NCBI GenBank assembly: GCA_910577445.1
Contig: CAJTMZ010000001.1
Location: 63,851-98,009 of the forward strand
Source: an uncultured Lachnospiraceae bacterium
GTDB lineage: Bacteria; Bacillota; Clostridia; Lachnospirales; Lachnospiraceae
Length of the DNA stretch: 34,159 nt
Direction: 5' to 3'
The number at the start of each line of letters is the position of its first letter. Within the stretch, counting starts at the first letter, position 1. Position numbers and translations under genes: made by a program. The notes beneath the pieces were generated by a model, which worked only from the letters and a program-made list of their open reading frames with translations, did not search any database and had not been told where the DNA came from. Positions 8,287-15,710 of this stretch are shown piece by piece.

Positions 8287-9270
8287 TCACTCTACGATTT
8301 CCTTTCCGTTAAAATCCCTGATGGCGACTTCGTTGTATTTCATCATACAGATATTTTCCGGATACTCCCCGATTCTCACGGGGTTTTCCCTGCCGGAAAG
8401 ATTGGCCATCACCTGCTTTGGCATGTTCACGCCGCAGGCATAGGCATGGGGATAACCGCCCCCGAATCTGGGATTAACCTCCGAAATATAAAAGGTTCCG
8501 TTTATTTCAAATATATCAATATCTATCATACCACAAAAACCGCATTTTTCCACGAATTTCTGCAGCAGCTCAAAAAGCGCCGGAATTTTTACCGAAACGG
8601 ACTTATCCGTCTCCCCCGCGCGCATTTTAATTTTCTTTTTCACAAAAATAGAAGTGCATTTTCCGGAGAGCATGTCAATATACACGTCCGCCCCGTATTC
8701 CTGCCCGTCCATGAATTCCTGAATCATCAAATCGTCGTATAAGTCAAAAAGCACCTCGATTTCTTTATCCGAAGCTACCTTATTAATATTGATGCTGGCG
8801 CTTCCTCTCACCGGCTTTACGAAAACCGGATAGCTGATTTTTCCCGCGTGCAAATCCCCGTAAAAGGATTCCTTATCCACATAGCATTTCCCTGTTGGAA
8901 TGGAAAGCTCTGTCAGCATCTGATACATATTATATTTATCAAAGCATGTTTCCACCAAATCGTAAGGCGAAACCACGGGTGTCGTTCCCACCGCAAGAAA
9001 CCGCTCCCTTTCTTTTGCAAGAAGGCTCAGCTCCGGGTCAATCAGGGAAAACATGCCGTCTATTTTTTCCGATACGCAGATTTCCAGAATCCTGTCAATA
9101 TACCCCGGCGCGGTAATTCTGGGAACCAGATAAAAAACGTCCGCCTCATACACCGCGGGCGCCAGATTTGAGCAGTCGGTGGCAACCACCTTTCCGCCCT
9201 CCCCGATGTTTTCCTTAAAAAACTGAACCACCTTATTCCTTGTTCCCGCACTTAAGATTAAAATATTCAT
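8287..9270 (-). CDS. ATP-grasp carboxylate-amine ligase, carbamoyl-phosphate-synthase-like
   Basis: A 327-residue stand-alone ATP-grasp protein. It has an N-terminal Rossmann-like pre-ATP-grasp domain (MNILILSAGTRNKVV), the ATP-binding lysine in FVKPVRGSAS (K152), a QEFMDGQEYGADVY segment near 184-197, and the metal-binding SEVNPRFGGGYP (E264, N266) near 263-274. Enzymes of this fold activate a carboxylate as acyl-phosphate and join it to an amine or other nucleophile. It sits between the PglC-like initiating transferase and the PglA-like transferase, a place where the PglD-type acetyltransferase of bacillosamine clusters would be expected. It may attach an amino acid or other acid to the 4-amino sugar, or amidate a uronic acid. 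This is inference. The start is well supported by AAGGG 6 nt upstream. It abuts the following gene. Confidence 0.9.
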   Translation of the reverse strand: MNILILSAGTRNKVVQFFKENIGEGGKVVATDCSNLAPAVYEADVFYLVPRITAPGYIDRILEICVSEKIDGMFSLIDPELSLLAKERERFLAVGTTPVVSPYDLVETCFDKYNMYQMLTELSIPTGKCYVDKESFYGDLHAGKISYPVFVKPVRGSASININKVASDKEIEVLFDLYDDLMIQEFMDGQEYGADVYIDMLSGKCTSIFVKKKIKMRAGETDKSVSVKIPALFELLQKFVEKCGFCGMIDIDIFEINGTFYISEVNPRFGGGYPHAYACGVNMPKQVMANLSGRENPVRIGEYPENICMMKYNEVAIRDFNGKEIVE

Positions 9271-9299
9271 GCCATTCCCTTCTTTCCATGCATGTCAGA

Positions 9300-9320
9300 G
9301 TCCGCATATGCAATGCGGAC
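9300..9320. repeat. Intergenic inverted repeat (hairpin)
   Basis: Perfect 8-bp arms GTCCGCAT and ATGCGGAC enclose a 5-nt loop in the 73-nt gap between the sugar transferase gene and the ATP-grasp gene. The minus-strand transcript would form this hairpin. It is not followed by a U-run, so it is unlikely to be a strong intrinsic terminator. mRNA stability or processing is possible. Confidence 0.55.
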
Positions 9321-9343
9321 GTGCGCTCTCCGGTCTGAAAGCT

Positions 9344-9967
9344 TTAACCTTCACGCTGTCCTTTCCTGTATATATCAAAATCCACCGTGGTCTGCTCTTC
9401 CCCGGACAAAACCCCCGAGCGTTTCAGCACCATTTTGACGGTCATAAAAATAATCTTCAAATCCATTCCAAAGGTCAGATGGTTCACATACTCCAAATCG
9501 TAGGCAAACCGCTCCTCCCAGCCGATGGCGTTGCGCCCGTTTACCTGGGCCAGCCCTGTAAGCCCCGGCCTCACGTCATGCCTGTGGCTTTCCTCCTCCG
9601 AGTACCAGGGCAGGTATTTTACCAGAAGGGGCCTTGGCCCAATGAGGCTCATATCTCCTTTTAAGATGCTGAAAAGCTCCGGCAGCTCGTCCAGGCTGGT
9701 GGCCCGGAATATTCTGCCGAAACGGGTAAGACGAACCTCGTCCGGCAAAAGCTCCCCGTTTTCGTCCCGCTCGTCCGTCATGGAACGGAACTTGTGAAGC
9801 TTAAAAATTTTTCCGTCCTTTCCCGGCCTCTCCTGGGCAAACAGAGCCGGCTTTCCCAGCTTTATCCGCACCAGAATCCAGAGAATAAGGAGCAGGGGAG
9901 AAAGAATAATCAGCGCGCAAAGCGATATGATAATGTCGAGCAGCCTCTTTACAAACCTTTTGTACAT
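9344..9967 (-). CDS. Initiating phosphoglycosyl transferase, PglC/EpsL-like (monotopic)
   Basis: A 207-residue member of the bacterial sugar transferase family. These enzymes move a sugar-1-phosphate from UDP-sugar to undecaprenyl phosphate and so start lipid-linked glycan assembly. A single N-terminal hydrophobic segment (about residues 8-34) contains the SP kink expected of the re-entrant helix. The catalytic Asp-Glu dyad is visible at D93/E94 in ATSLDELPEL, followed by KGDMSLIGPRP and the RPGLTGLAQVNGR segment. The length matches the small PglC type, without the extra membrane domain of WbaP. The ATG at 9967 is preferred because GAGG lies 6 nt upstream. Two upstream in-frame ATGs lack a site. 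With the adjacent PglE- and PglF-like genes the likely donor is a UDP-4-amino-4,6-dideoxy-GlcNAc derivative. Confidence 0.95.
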   Translation of the reverse strand: MYKRFVKRLLDIIISLCALIILSPLLLILWILVRIKLGKPALFAQERPGKDGKIFKLHKFRSMTDERDENGELLPDEVRLTRFGRIFRATSLDELPELFSILKGDMSLIGPRPLLVKYLPWYSEEESHRHDVRPGLTGLAQVNGRNAIGWEERFAYDLEYVNHLTFGMDLKIIFMTVKMVLKRSGVLSGEEQTTVDFDIYRKGQREG

Positions 9968-10012
9968 ATTTCCCCTCATTTTCCATGGCATATTTATGGT
10001 TCGGTATCTTTT

Positions 10013-11146
10013 TTATTTTCCGAAGCACTTTCTCACAGTCCTGATAATCAGCTCCATGTCCTCCGCTGTATTTTTAATGTCGCTGGGCAGGCACAGGCCC
10101 CTTTCAAAGATATCGGCGGACACGCTTTGCCCCTCCCCGTTTACGGTGATAAAATCATACTCCGCAAATACCGGCTGTAAATGCATGGGCTTCCACACGG
10201 GACGGCTTTCAATGTTCTCCGCCTCCAGGGCGTCCATCACATCGTCCGGCGTTACCTTACAGCCCTTTGCGATTACCATGCCGGTAAGCCAGCAGTTGGC
10301 GTCGCCGTCCTTGTTTAAGGGATTTAAAGTGATTTCAGGAATGTCCCGGAACGCCTCCTCGTACTGCCTGTAAATCTCCTTTTTTCTGGCCTTGTGCTCT
10401 TCCAGGTGCAGCATCTGCCCCCGGCCGATTCCGGCGGTTACGTTGCTCATTCTGTAATTATACCCAATCTGGGAATGCTGATAATGCCGGGCCGCGTCTC
10501 TGGCCTGAGTCGCCAGAAAAGTGGCCTTTTTCGTTATTTCCTCATCGGAGGAAACCAGCATGCCGCCGCCCGAGGTAGTGATAATCTTATTGCCGTTAAA
10601 GGAGTAAATACCGATTTTTCCGAAAGTTCCCGTATGCTTTCCCCTATAGGTACTGCCAAGGGACTCCGCCGCGTCCTCGATAAGAGGAACATGATGCTCT
10701 TCACAAATCGCCATAATCTCGTCCAGCTTTGCAGGCGTTCCGTACAGATGAACCACGATAACGGCCTTTGGGTTCGGATATTTTTCAAAAGCAAGGCGAA
10801 GCGCCGCAGGGTCCATGTTCCAGGTGTCCTCCTCCGAGTCGATAAACACGGGAACCGCCTTTTCATAGACAATGGGATTGCAGGTTGCGCTGAATGTCAA
10901 TGTGGGAACGAAAACCACGTCTCCCTCTCCCACCCCCAAAATCTTCAGGGCCAGATGAATTGCCGCCGTTCCGGCGCTAAGCGCCGAGGCGTGGGAAATC
11001 CCCACGTAATCCGCCAGTTCCTTTTCAAAAGCGTTCACATTCGGTCCTAAAGGCGCCACCCAGTTGGTATCGAACGCCTCCTTCACAAATTTCTGTTCCT
11101 CTCCGTGCATGGTCGGGGAAGATAAATAAATCTTTTTTTCCGCCAT
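10013..11146 (-). CDS. PLP-dependent sugar aminotransferase, PglE/DegT-DnrJ-EryC1-StrS family
   Basis: A 377-residue fold-type I aminotransferase. The Schiff-base lysine is K187 in SFNGNK, and D158 in IEDAAES would hold the pyridine nitrogen. The start TNWVAPLGPNVNAFE and the SGTAAIHLAL-like segment match PglE/EpsN enzymes, which convert UDP-4-keto-6-deoxy-GlcNAc to UDP-4-amino-4,6-dideoxy-GlcNAc with glutamate as amino donor. The PglF-type dehydratase that would make the substrate lies immediately upstream with a 10-nt gap. The start is ATG 11146, with GAGG 8 nt upstream. A GTG three codons earlier overlaps that ribosome binding site and is less likely. No PglD acetyltransferase gene follows. 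It is cytoplasmic, and a second DegT-family enzyme of a different subgroup (WecE) lies at 22.7 kb. Confidence 0.93.
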   Translation of the reverse strand: MAEKKIYLSSPTMHGEEQKFVKEAFDTNWVAPLGPNVNAFEKELADYVGISHASALSAGTAAIHLALKILGVGEGDVVFVPTLTFSATCNPIVYEKAVPVFIDSEEDTWNMDPAALRLAFEKYPNPKAVIVVHLYGTPAKLDEIMAICEEHHVPLIEDAAESLGSTYRGKHTGTFGKIGIYSFNGNKIITTSGGGMLVSSDEEITKKATFLATQARDAARHYQHSQIGYNYRMSNVTAGIGRGQMLHLEEHKARKKEIYRQYEEAFRDIPEITLNPLNKDGDANCWLTGMVIAKGCKVTPDDVMDALEAENIESRPVWKPMHLQPVFAEYDFITVNGEGQSVSADIFERGLCLPSDIKNTAEDMELIIRTVRKCFGK

Positions 11147-11156
11147 TTTCTCCACC

Positions 11157-13040
11157 TCATTCCTTATAATGATAAGTCGGCACGATTTCCTTAATCATCG
11201 GCCTGATATCGCTGCTTTCATTTTTGGAAGCTTCCTTTAAGTCCCTCAACTGGACAAAAAATCTGCTTTCATCTATCTCTATGGGCTTGCCGATATGAAT
11301 CAGCCTGTTCGCCGTCTCCTGCAGGCCCTCCTCCTCCATCAGGAGTTCCTCGTACAGCTTTTCTCCGGGGCGAAGGCCGGTAAATTCAATTTTGATATCC
11401 TCGTCCACCCGAAAGCCCGAAAGCCGGATAAGATTTTTAGCCAAATCAAGTATTTTTACAGGCTTCCCCATATCCAGAACGAAGATTTCCCCGCCCTTTG
11501 CATAAGCCCCTGCCTGAAGCACCAGAGAAACCGCCTCCGGTATAGTCATAAAATACCGGATGATATCCGGGTGGGTAACCGTCACCGGCCCGCCCGCCAG
11601 AATCTGCTTTTTAAACAGCGGAATCACACTGCCGTTGCTTCCCAGCACATTTCCGAAGCGTACCGCCACAAACTCCGTGTCATAATGCTTGTTGAAAGTC
11701 TGGATAATCATCTCGCAAATTCGCTTGCTGGCCCCCATAATATTCGTGGGGTTCACGGCCTTGTCCGTGGAAATCATCACAAAACGCTTCACATTGTTCA
11801 TTGCCGCCGCCTGCGCGGTTTTAAAGGTGCCGAACACATTGTTTTTTACCGCCTCATTGGGGCTGTCCTCCATCAGCGGCACATGCTTGTGGGCAGCCGC
11901 ATGATAGACGATATCCGGCTTATAATGTTCAAAAATCCAGTTCATGCGGCTGGTGTTTCGCACGGAACCAATCAGCACTTTCAGTTTTAGCTCCGGATAC
12001 CGCACTAACAGTTCCTGCTGCACATCATAAACGCTGTTCTCGTAGATATCAAGAATAATCAGCATGGCCGGCTGGTGGGAAGCTATCTGCCGGCAGAGCT
12101 CGCTGCCGATGGAACCTCCGCCGCCCGTCACCAGAACCTTCTGGCCTTTTACATAACCCAGAATGGAATTTAAATCCACCTCTATGGGATCGCGCCCCAG
12201 AAGATCCTCCACCTCGACGTCCCGCAGCTTGCTGACGCTGACCTCTCCATTTACCAGCTGGTACATGCCCGGCAGGGAACGCAGCTTACAGCTCGTCTCC
12301 TTGCAGATATCCAGAATGGCGGACATTTCGGAACGGGTGATGGAAGGCATTGCCACGATAATTTCGTCAATTCCGAAAATATCGGCGCATTCGATAATCT
12401 TATCCCTTCCGCCCACAACCTTGATGCCCTGAATAAATCTTCCCCATTTTCCTGCATCGTCGTCAATAATGCAGCGGATTACCATGGTGGAAAAATTGCT
12501 GTTCACGATTTCCTTGATAATCAGATTTGCCGCTTCACCGGCCCCAATCACCATGACGGAAATACTGTTGTTCTTATTCTGCTGCTTATGCTTTAAGCTC
12601 CTGAAAAACCGGTAGGAAAACCGGCTGGCAAAAATAAAGCTAATCAGCAGGAACACATAGAGGAAATAATAACTGCTGGGAACCGCCTGCTCCCCTTTCA
12701 CCCTGAAAAACTGAATGCCCACGCTGTAGCATACCGCCGACACGATACTGGACATCACCAGATTCTGCAGTTCCGTCTCTCCCGCAAAAGCCCACAGGCT
12801 GTGATACATGCGAAACAGATACAGCACCACCAGCGTTATTGCGATATTAAGGAGAAGAAACCTGTTAATCGGCGTAAGAAAATGCTCCGGTATCTGGGAA
12901 ATATCAAAGCTGTAACGCATCAGAAGCGCTATATAGCTGGCGCCGATTACACTGATAATATCATAGATTATCAGGCAGGTTCTCCTGTAAAACAACTTTA
13001 CATTAAAGGGTTTTCTTTCTCTTTTCGTCTCGTTACTCAT
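11157..13040 (-). CDS. Membrane-bound UDP-GlcNAc 4,6-dehydratase, PglF/CapD-like
   Basis: The 627-residue protein has about four N-terminal membrane helices (residues 22-145), a CoA_binding_3 Rossmann domain (about 160-285, VMVIGAGEAA), and a C-terminal extended SDR domain with GGGGSIGSELC at 306-316. The usual catalytic Tyr is replaced by Met in MGASK (435-439), while STDK (424-427) is kept. This is the known pattern of PglF/FlaA1-type dehydratases. The product would be UDP-2-acetamido-4-keto-2,6-dideoxyhexose, feeding the adjacent aminotransferase. The length is usual for the family. It begins 3 nt after the preceding gene's stop, with GAAGG 7 nt upstream of the ATG. The assignment is strong. 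Stereochemistry of the product is taken from family knowledge. Confidence 0.95.
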   Translation of the reverse strand: MSNETKRERKPFNVKLFYRRTCLIIYDIISVIGASYIALLMRYSFDISQIPEHFLTPINRFLLLNIAITLVVLYLFRMYHSLWAFAGETELQNLVMSSIVSAVCYSVGIQFFRVKGEQAVPSSYYFLYVFLLISFIFASRFSYRFFRSLKHKQQNKNNSISVMVIGAGEAANLIIKEIVNSNFSTMVIRCIIDDDAGKWGRFIQGIKVVGGRDKIIECADIFGIDEIIVAMPSITRSEMSAILDICKETSCKLRSLPGMYQLVNGEVSVSKLRDVEVEDLLGRDPIEVDLNSILGYVKGQKVLVTGGGGSIGSELCRQIASHQPAMLIILDIYENSVYDVQQELLVRYPELKLKVLIGSVRNTSRMNWIFEHYKPDIVYHAAAHKHVPLMEDSPNEAVKNNVFGTFKTAQAAAMNNVKRFVMISTDKAVNPTNIMGASKRICEMIIQTFNKHYDTEFVAVRFGNVLGSNGSVIPLFKKQILAGGPVTVTHPDIIRYFMTIPEAVSLVLQAGAYAKGGEIFVLDMGKPVKILDLAKNLIRLSGFRVDEDIKIEFTGLRPGEKLYEELLMEEEGLQETANRLIHIGKPIEIDESRFFVQLRDLKEASKNESSDIRPMIKEIVPTYHYKE

Positions 13041-13043
13041 TGC

Positions 13044-15647
13044 TTAACCTTCATTATACTCAGCTTGAAACACCAGCGGCGTCACTGCCAGCAAAAGCAG
13101 CAGTCCGCAGGGATTGCTCAGATGGAATACCCACTCCACAAGCCCGGCCACCGCCACCGCCACGGTGATTGCCACAGGCAGCGCCGCATAAGTTATTTTA
13201 TCCTTTTTCTTCTTATAATAAAGACAGGCGGATACAAAAGTTGCAATTCCCACCAGAACAAATACAATCCCCACCGGGATTCCGTGGTCGTAAGCCACCT
13301 GCAGATAAATATTATGGGCATGGGTGGCAATCTCTCCGTTGTCAAGCAGCGCGCCCATCTCCTCGTGTCCCGTCATATTAAGCTGTTCCATATAGGAACG
13401 GAAAATGTCCAGACGCCCGTTGGTGTAGTCGTTATCCTCTAAGGCCCCGTCCGGAACTTCTCCGGGCACATAGTCAAGAGAAGCTACCAGCTCTTCCGTC
13501 CCGGCTTTAGACGCTGCGTCTTCCGGCCCCGGCGCCCCATCCTTTCCCAAGGTGTTTTCTCCAAAAAGTCCGCCGCCCCATCCCTCGCTCTTAGACGCAT
13601 CGGCCGAGCTTCCTTCCCCGTGGGTTCTCCTGTATTCCTCAAGCTCCGCAATTTCCCCGTAAACGTCGAAAGTACCCTCGGGGATTCCGAATATTTTTTC
13701 CGCAAACACGTCTATAAAACGCCCTACCCTCATATAATTAAGAGAGTCAGGCCGCCTGCCCCTCATCACGTCCTCGGGACAGTACATGGAATATTCAATC
13801 TCATAAAGGAAAGGCTCGCTTACCAGAGCGGGAATGTTTCTCTGGGCAGTAAAGGTAATAGGCAGGCAGACCACCGCCGCCATAGCCATCATACCAAGAT
13901 TTTTACCGAATCTTTTAAGACCCCCCTTTCCAGGAGCCGTTACCACAAGCACAAACAGCATGGTAACTCCCACGGAGAAAAAGGCCGTTCTCGCCATAGT
14001 GAAAATCATATAGGAGGACGCCACGCCAAAAAGCGCCAGCTCTTTCCAGCAATCCCTGAGCTTCCGGCTTTTTGCCAGTTTGCTCAGAAGAATGACCGCC
14101 GCCACACATTCCACCATAGTAAGCCAGGTGGCCGTTATCGTCACCGTATGGAAAATATGGGTGTATCTGGCGTTGCGGAAAGTAACGTAAGGACGGTAAA
14201 GCAGCGCATAGCCGGTAGCCCACGCGAACTGGAAAACCGCTCCCCGCGCGATATTGACCAGTATTCTTTTCTTATGCTCCCACATACCATAGTTTAAGTA
14301 AAACAGCGTAAAGGCAATAACCATTGCCACGCCCCACCATCTGCCGTTCCGGAAAATGATAATAAGGGCAAAAAACAGCGCAAGAACAGCCGCATACCAG
14401 GAGGGCTTTGCCATCTTTCTGTCTGGCGGACAGTTTTTCCGCAGGCAGCTTTTGTACAGGCCGGTCAGCGTGCGAATCACAATAAAGCCAAGCGCAATGG
14501 CAATCAGTACCGTAAGCTTCAGAACCTGCACCGCCAGTTCATCCATCTCCTCCGTCAGATGCCCCGTATAGTAACGCCAGCCGCCAAAACCTGCCGCCAG
14601 AAAATAAAGCAGGCTGTAAACGTTGACGATTTCTTTCCATTTAAACATGGCAATCACCGCAAGGCAGAACCAGAGCATTTCCTTCCTCTCCGCCACCGAA
14701 TGGTGAATGTCATAAAGCCCCGACATATACTCGCAGCACCCTGCAATCGCGCCCGCTATGGCAACGGACTGAATCAAATCCCCGGCATGGCTTTTCAGAT
14801 AATCAAAGGTAATAACCGAATCCATTCCCACTCTGCTGTGATTAATCCCGTAAAATAAAATACCGGCAAGCAAAAGGATGCTTACAATATACACCGTATT
14901 GTCCAGCGTATACCGCCCGCAGTATCCCATGAGAACCGCGCCCAGCATAAACAGAGCCGCCGCTCCCACAATCGGATTCATAACCGATTGAAAGACTCTC
15001 TCCACCGTAACCAGCTTATCTTCCTTTTTCCTGTACCAGCACCGGACCGCCAATATACAAAGCGCCGCAACTGCCGCTATCACCGCGCCCAGCATAAACA
15101 CTTTGGTTTTGCGCAGCGGAACACTGTAATTGTAATTGGCCACAAGGCTCATGCCTTCCATCTCGGAATTGTCATAATAAAGCTTCAGCAGATAAGGCAT
15201 TTCCTCCGGGGAAAAAGCCTCATAGCCGGCAGAGAACTCCGCCGTCTTATATCCCTGCAAAATGACATAGTATAAGCCGCCAACTTCCATATCCACGTCA
15301 ATCAGAACTTCCTGCCAGCCGCCCTGCACATCATGGGTAAGCTTTGTCTTTTCCTCGCAAATCATCTGCCACTGTTCGTCCAGTATCCGCAGATAAAAAA
15401 CTTCTCCCTCCTCGGCTTTATCCAGATAAACGTCGATGGTGTCCATGTGGTCGTACTGCGCCACAATGCTCTGCATCACGGTCTTTTCCTCGTTAATGAT
15501 ATCCGTCATGCTTCCCGTACCCGGGGAAATCTGCATGGTTACTTCTTCATGCCAGATACGAAGGGGCCAGAGCGATGCCAGAAGGCAAAAAGTAACGATT
15601 AATATTACTGTCTGTATTGCTTTGCTTTTATATACTATCTTTTTCAT
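13044..15647 (-). CDS. O-antigen ligase/polymerase-like membrane protein (Wzy/WaaL family) with extracytoplasmic N-terminal domain
   Basis: An 867-residue polytopic protein. A first membrane helix (about 11-30) is followed by a non-membrane domain of roughly 150 residues (about 31-180) rich in beta-type sequence, then by a dozen or so membrane helices. A large loop before the last helices contains a low-complexity stretch rich in Gly, Ser, Ala and Glu, and the family's conserved region appears near residue 790 as ATHAHNIYLQVAYDHGIPVG. Wzy_C/O-antigen ligase proteins polymerise repeat units or transfer glycan from undecaprenyl-PP to an acceptor outside the membrane. The extra N-terminal domain makes it about twice the usual length of a Wzy. 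The ATG has GAGG 7 nt upstream, and a sigma-A promoter lies about 35 nt upstream. Whether it is a polymerase or a ligase cannot be decided. Confidence 0.85.
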   Translation of the reverse strand: MKKIVYKSKAIQTVILIVTFCLLASLWPLRIWHEEVTMQISPGTGSMTDIINEEKTVMQSIVAQYDHMDTIDVYLDKAEEGEVFYLRILDEQWQMICEEKTKLTHDVQGGWQEVLIDVDMEVGGLYYVILQGYKTAEFSAGYEAFSPEEMPYLLKLYYDNSEMEGMSLVANYNYSVPLRKTKVFMLGAVIAAVAALCILAVRCWYRKKEDKLVTVERVFQSVMNPIVGAAALFMLGAVLMGYCGRYTLDNTVYIVSILLLAGILFYGINHSRVGMDSVITFDYLKSHAGDLIQSVAIAGAIAGCCEYMSGLYDIHHSVAERKEMLWFCLAVIAMFKWKEIVNVYSLLYFLAAGFGGWRYYTGHLTEEMDELAVQVLKLTVLIAIALGFIVIRTLTGLYKSCLRKNCPPDRKMAKPSWYAAVLALFFALIIIFRNGRWWGVAMVIAFTLFYLNYGMWEHKKRILVNIARGAVFQFAWATGYALLYRPYVTFRNARYTHIFHTVTITATWLTMVECVAAVILLSKLAKSRKLRDCWKELALFGVASSYMIFTMARTAFFSVGVTMLFVLVVTAPGKGGLKRFGKNLGMMAMAAVVCLPITFTAQRNIPALVSEPFLYEIEYSMYCPEDVMRGRRPDSLNYMRVGRFIDVFAEKIFGIPEGTFDVYGEIAELEEYRRTHGEGSSADASKSEGWGGGLFGENTLGKDGAPGPEDAASKAGTEELVASLDYVPGEVPDGALEDNDYTNGRLDIFRSYMEQLNMTGHEEMGALLDNGEIATHAHNIYLQVAYDHGIPVGIVFVLVGIATFVSACLYYKKKKDKITYAALPVAITVAVAVAGLVEWVFHLSNPCGLLLLLAVTPLVFQAEYNEG

Positions 15648-15681
15648 AATTTTTCCTCATTCCGCGCGTTTTCGCACTGGT

Positions 15682-15710
15682 AGTATATCACAGTTATTTC
15701 CAATTATCAA
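15682..15710 (-). promoter_or_regulatory. Sigma-A type promoter upstream of the Wzy/Pgl operon
   Basis: On the minus strand TTGATA (15710-15705) is separated by exactly 17 nt from TATACT (15687-15682). The -35 hexamer lies within the last codons of the DUF6020-like gene, and the start of transcription would fall about 25-30 nt before the ATG at 15647. This suggests the polymerase-to-amidotransferase block can be transcribed on its own. Confidence 0.7.

Noticed and set aside
13620..14297. Plus-strand open frame of 225 codons opposite the Wzy-like gene
   Set aside because: Lies wholly within the polymerase-like gene, no ribosome binding site and no family resemblance.
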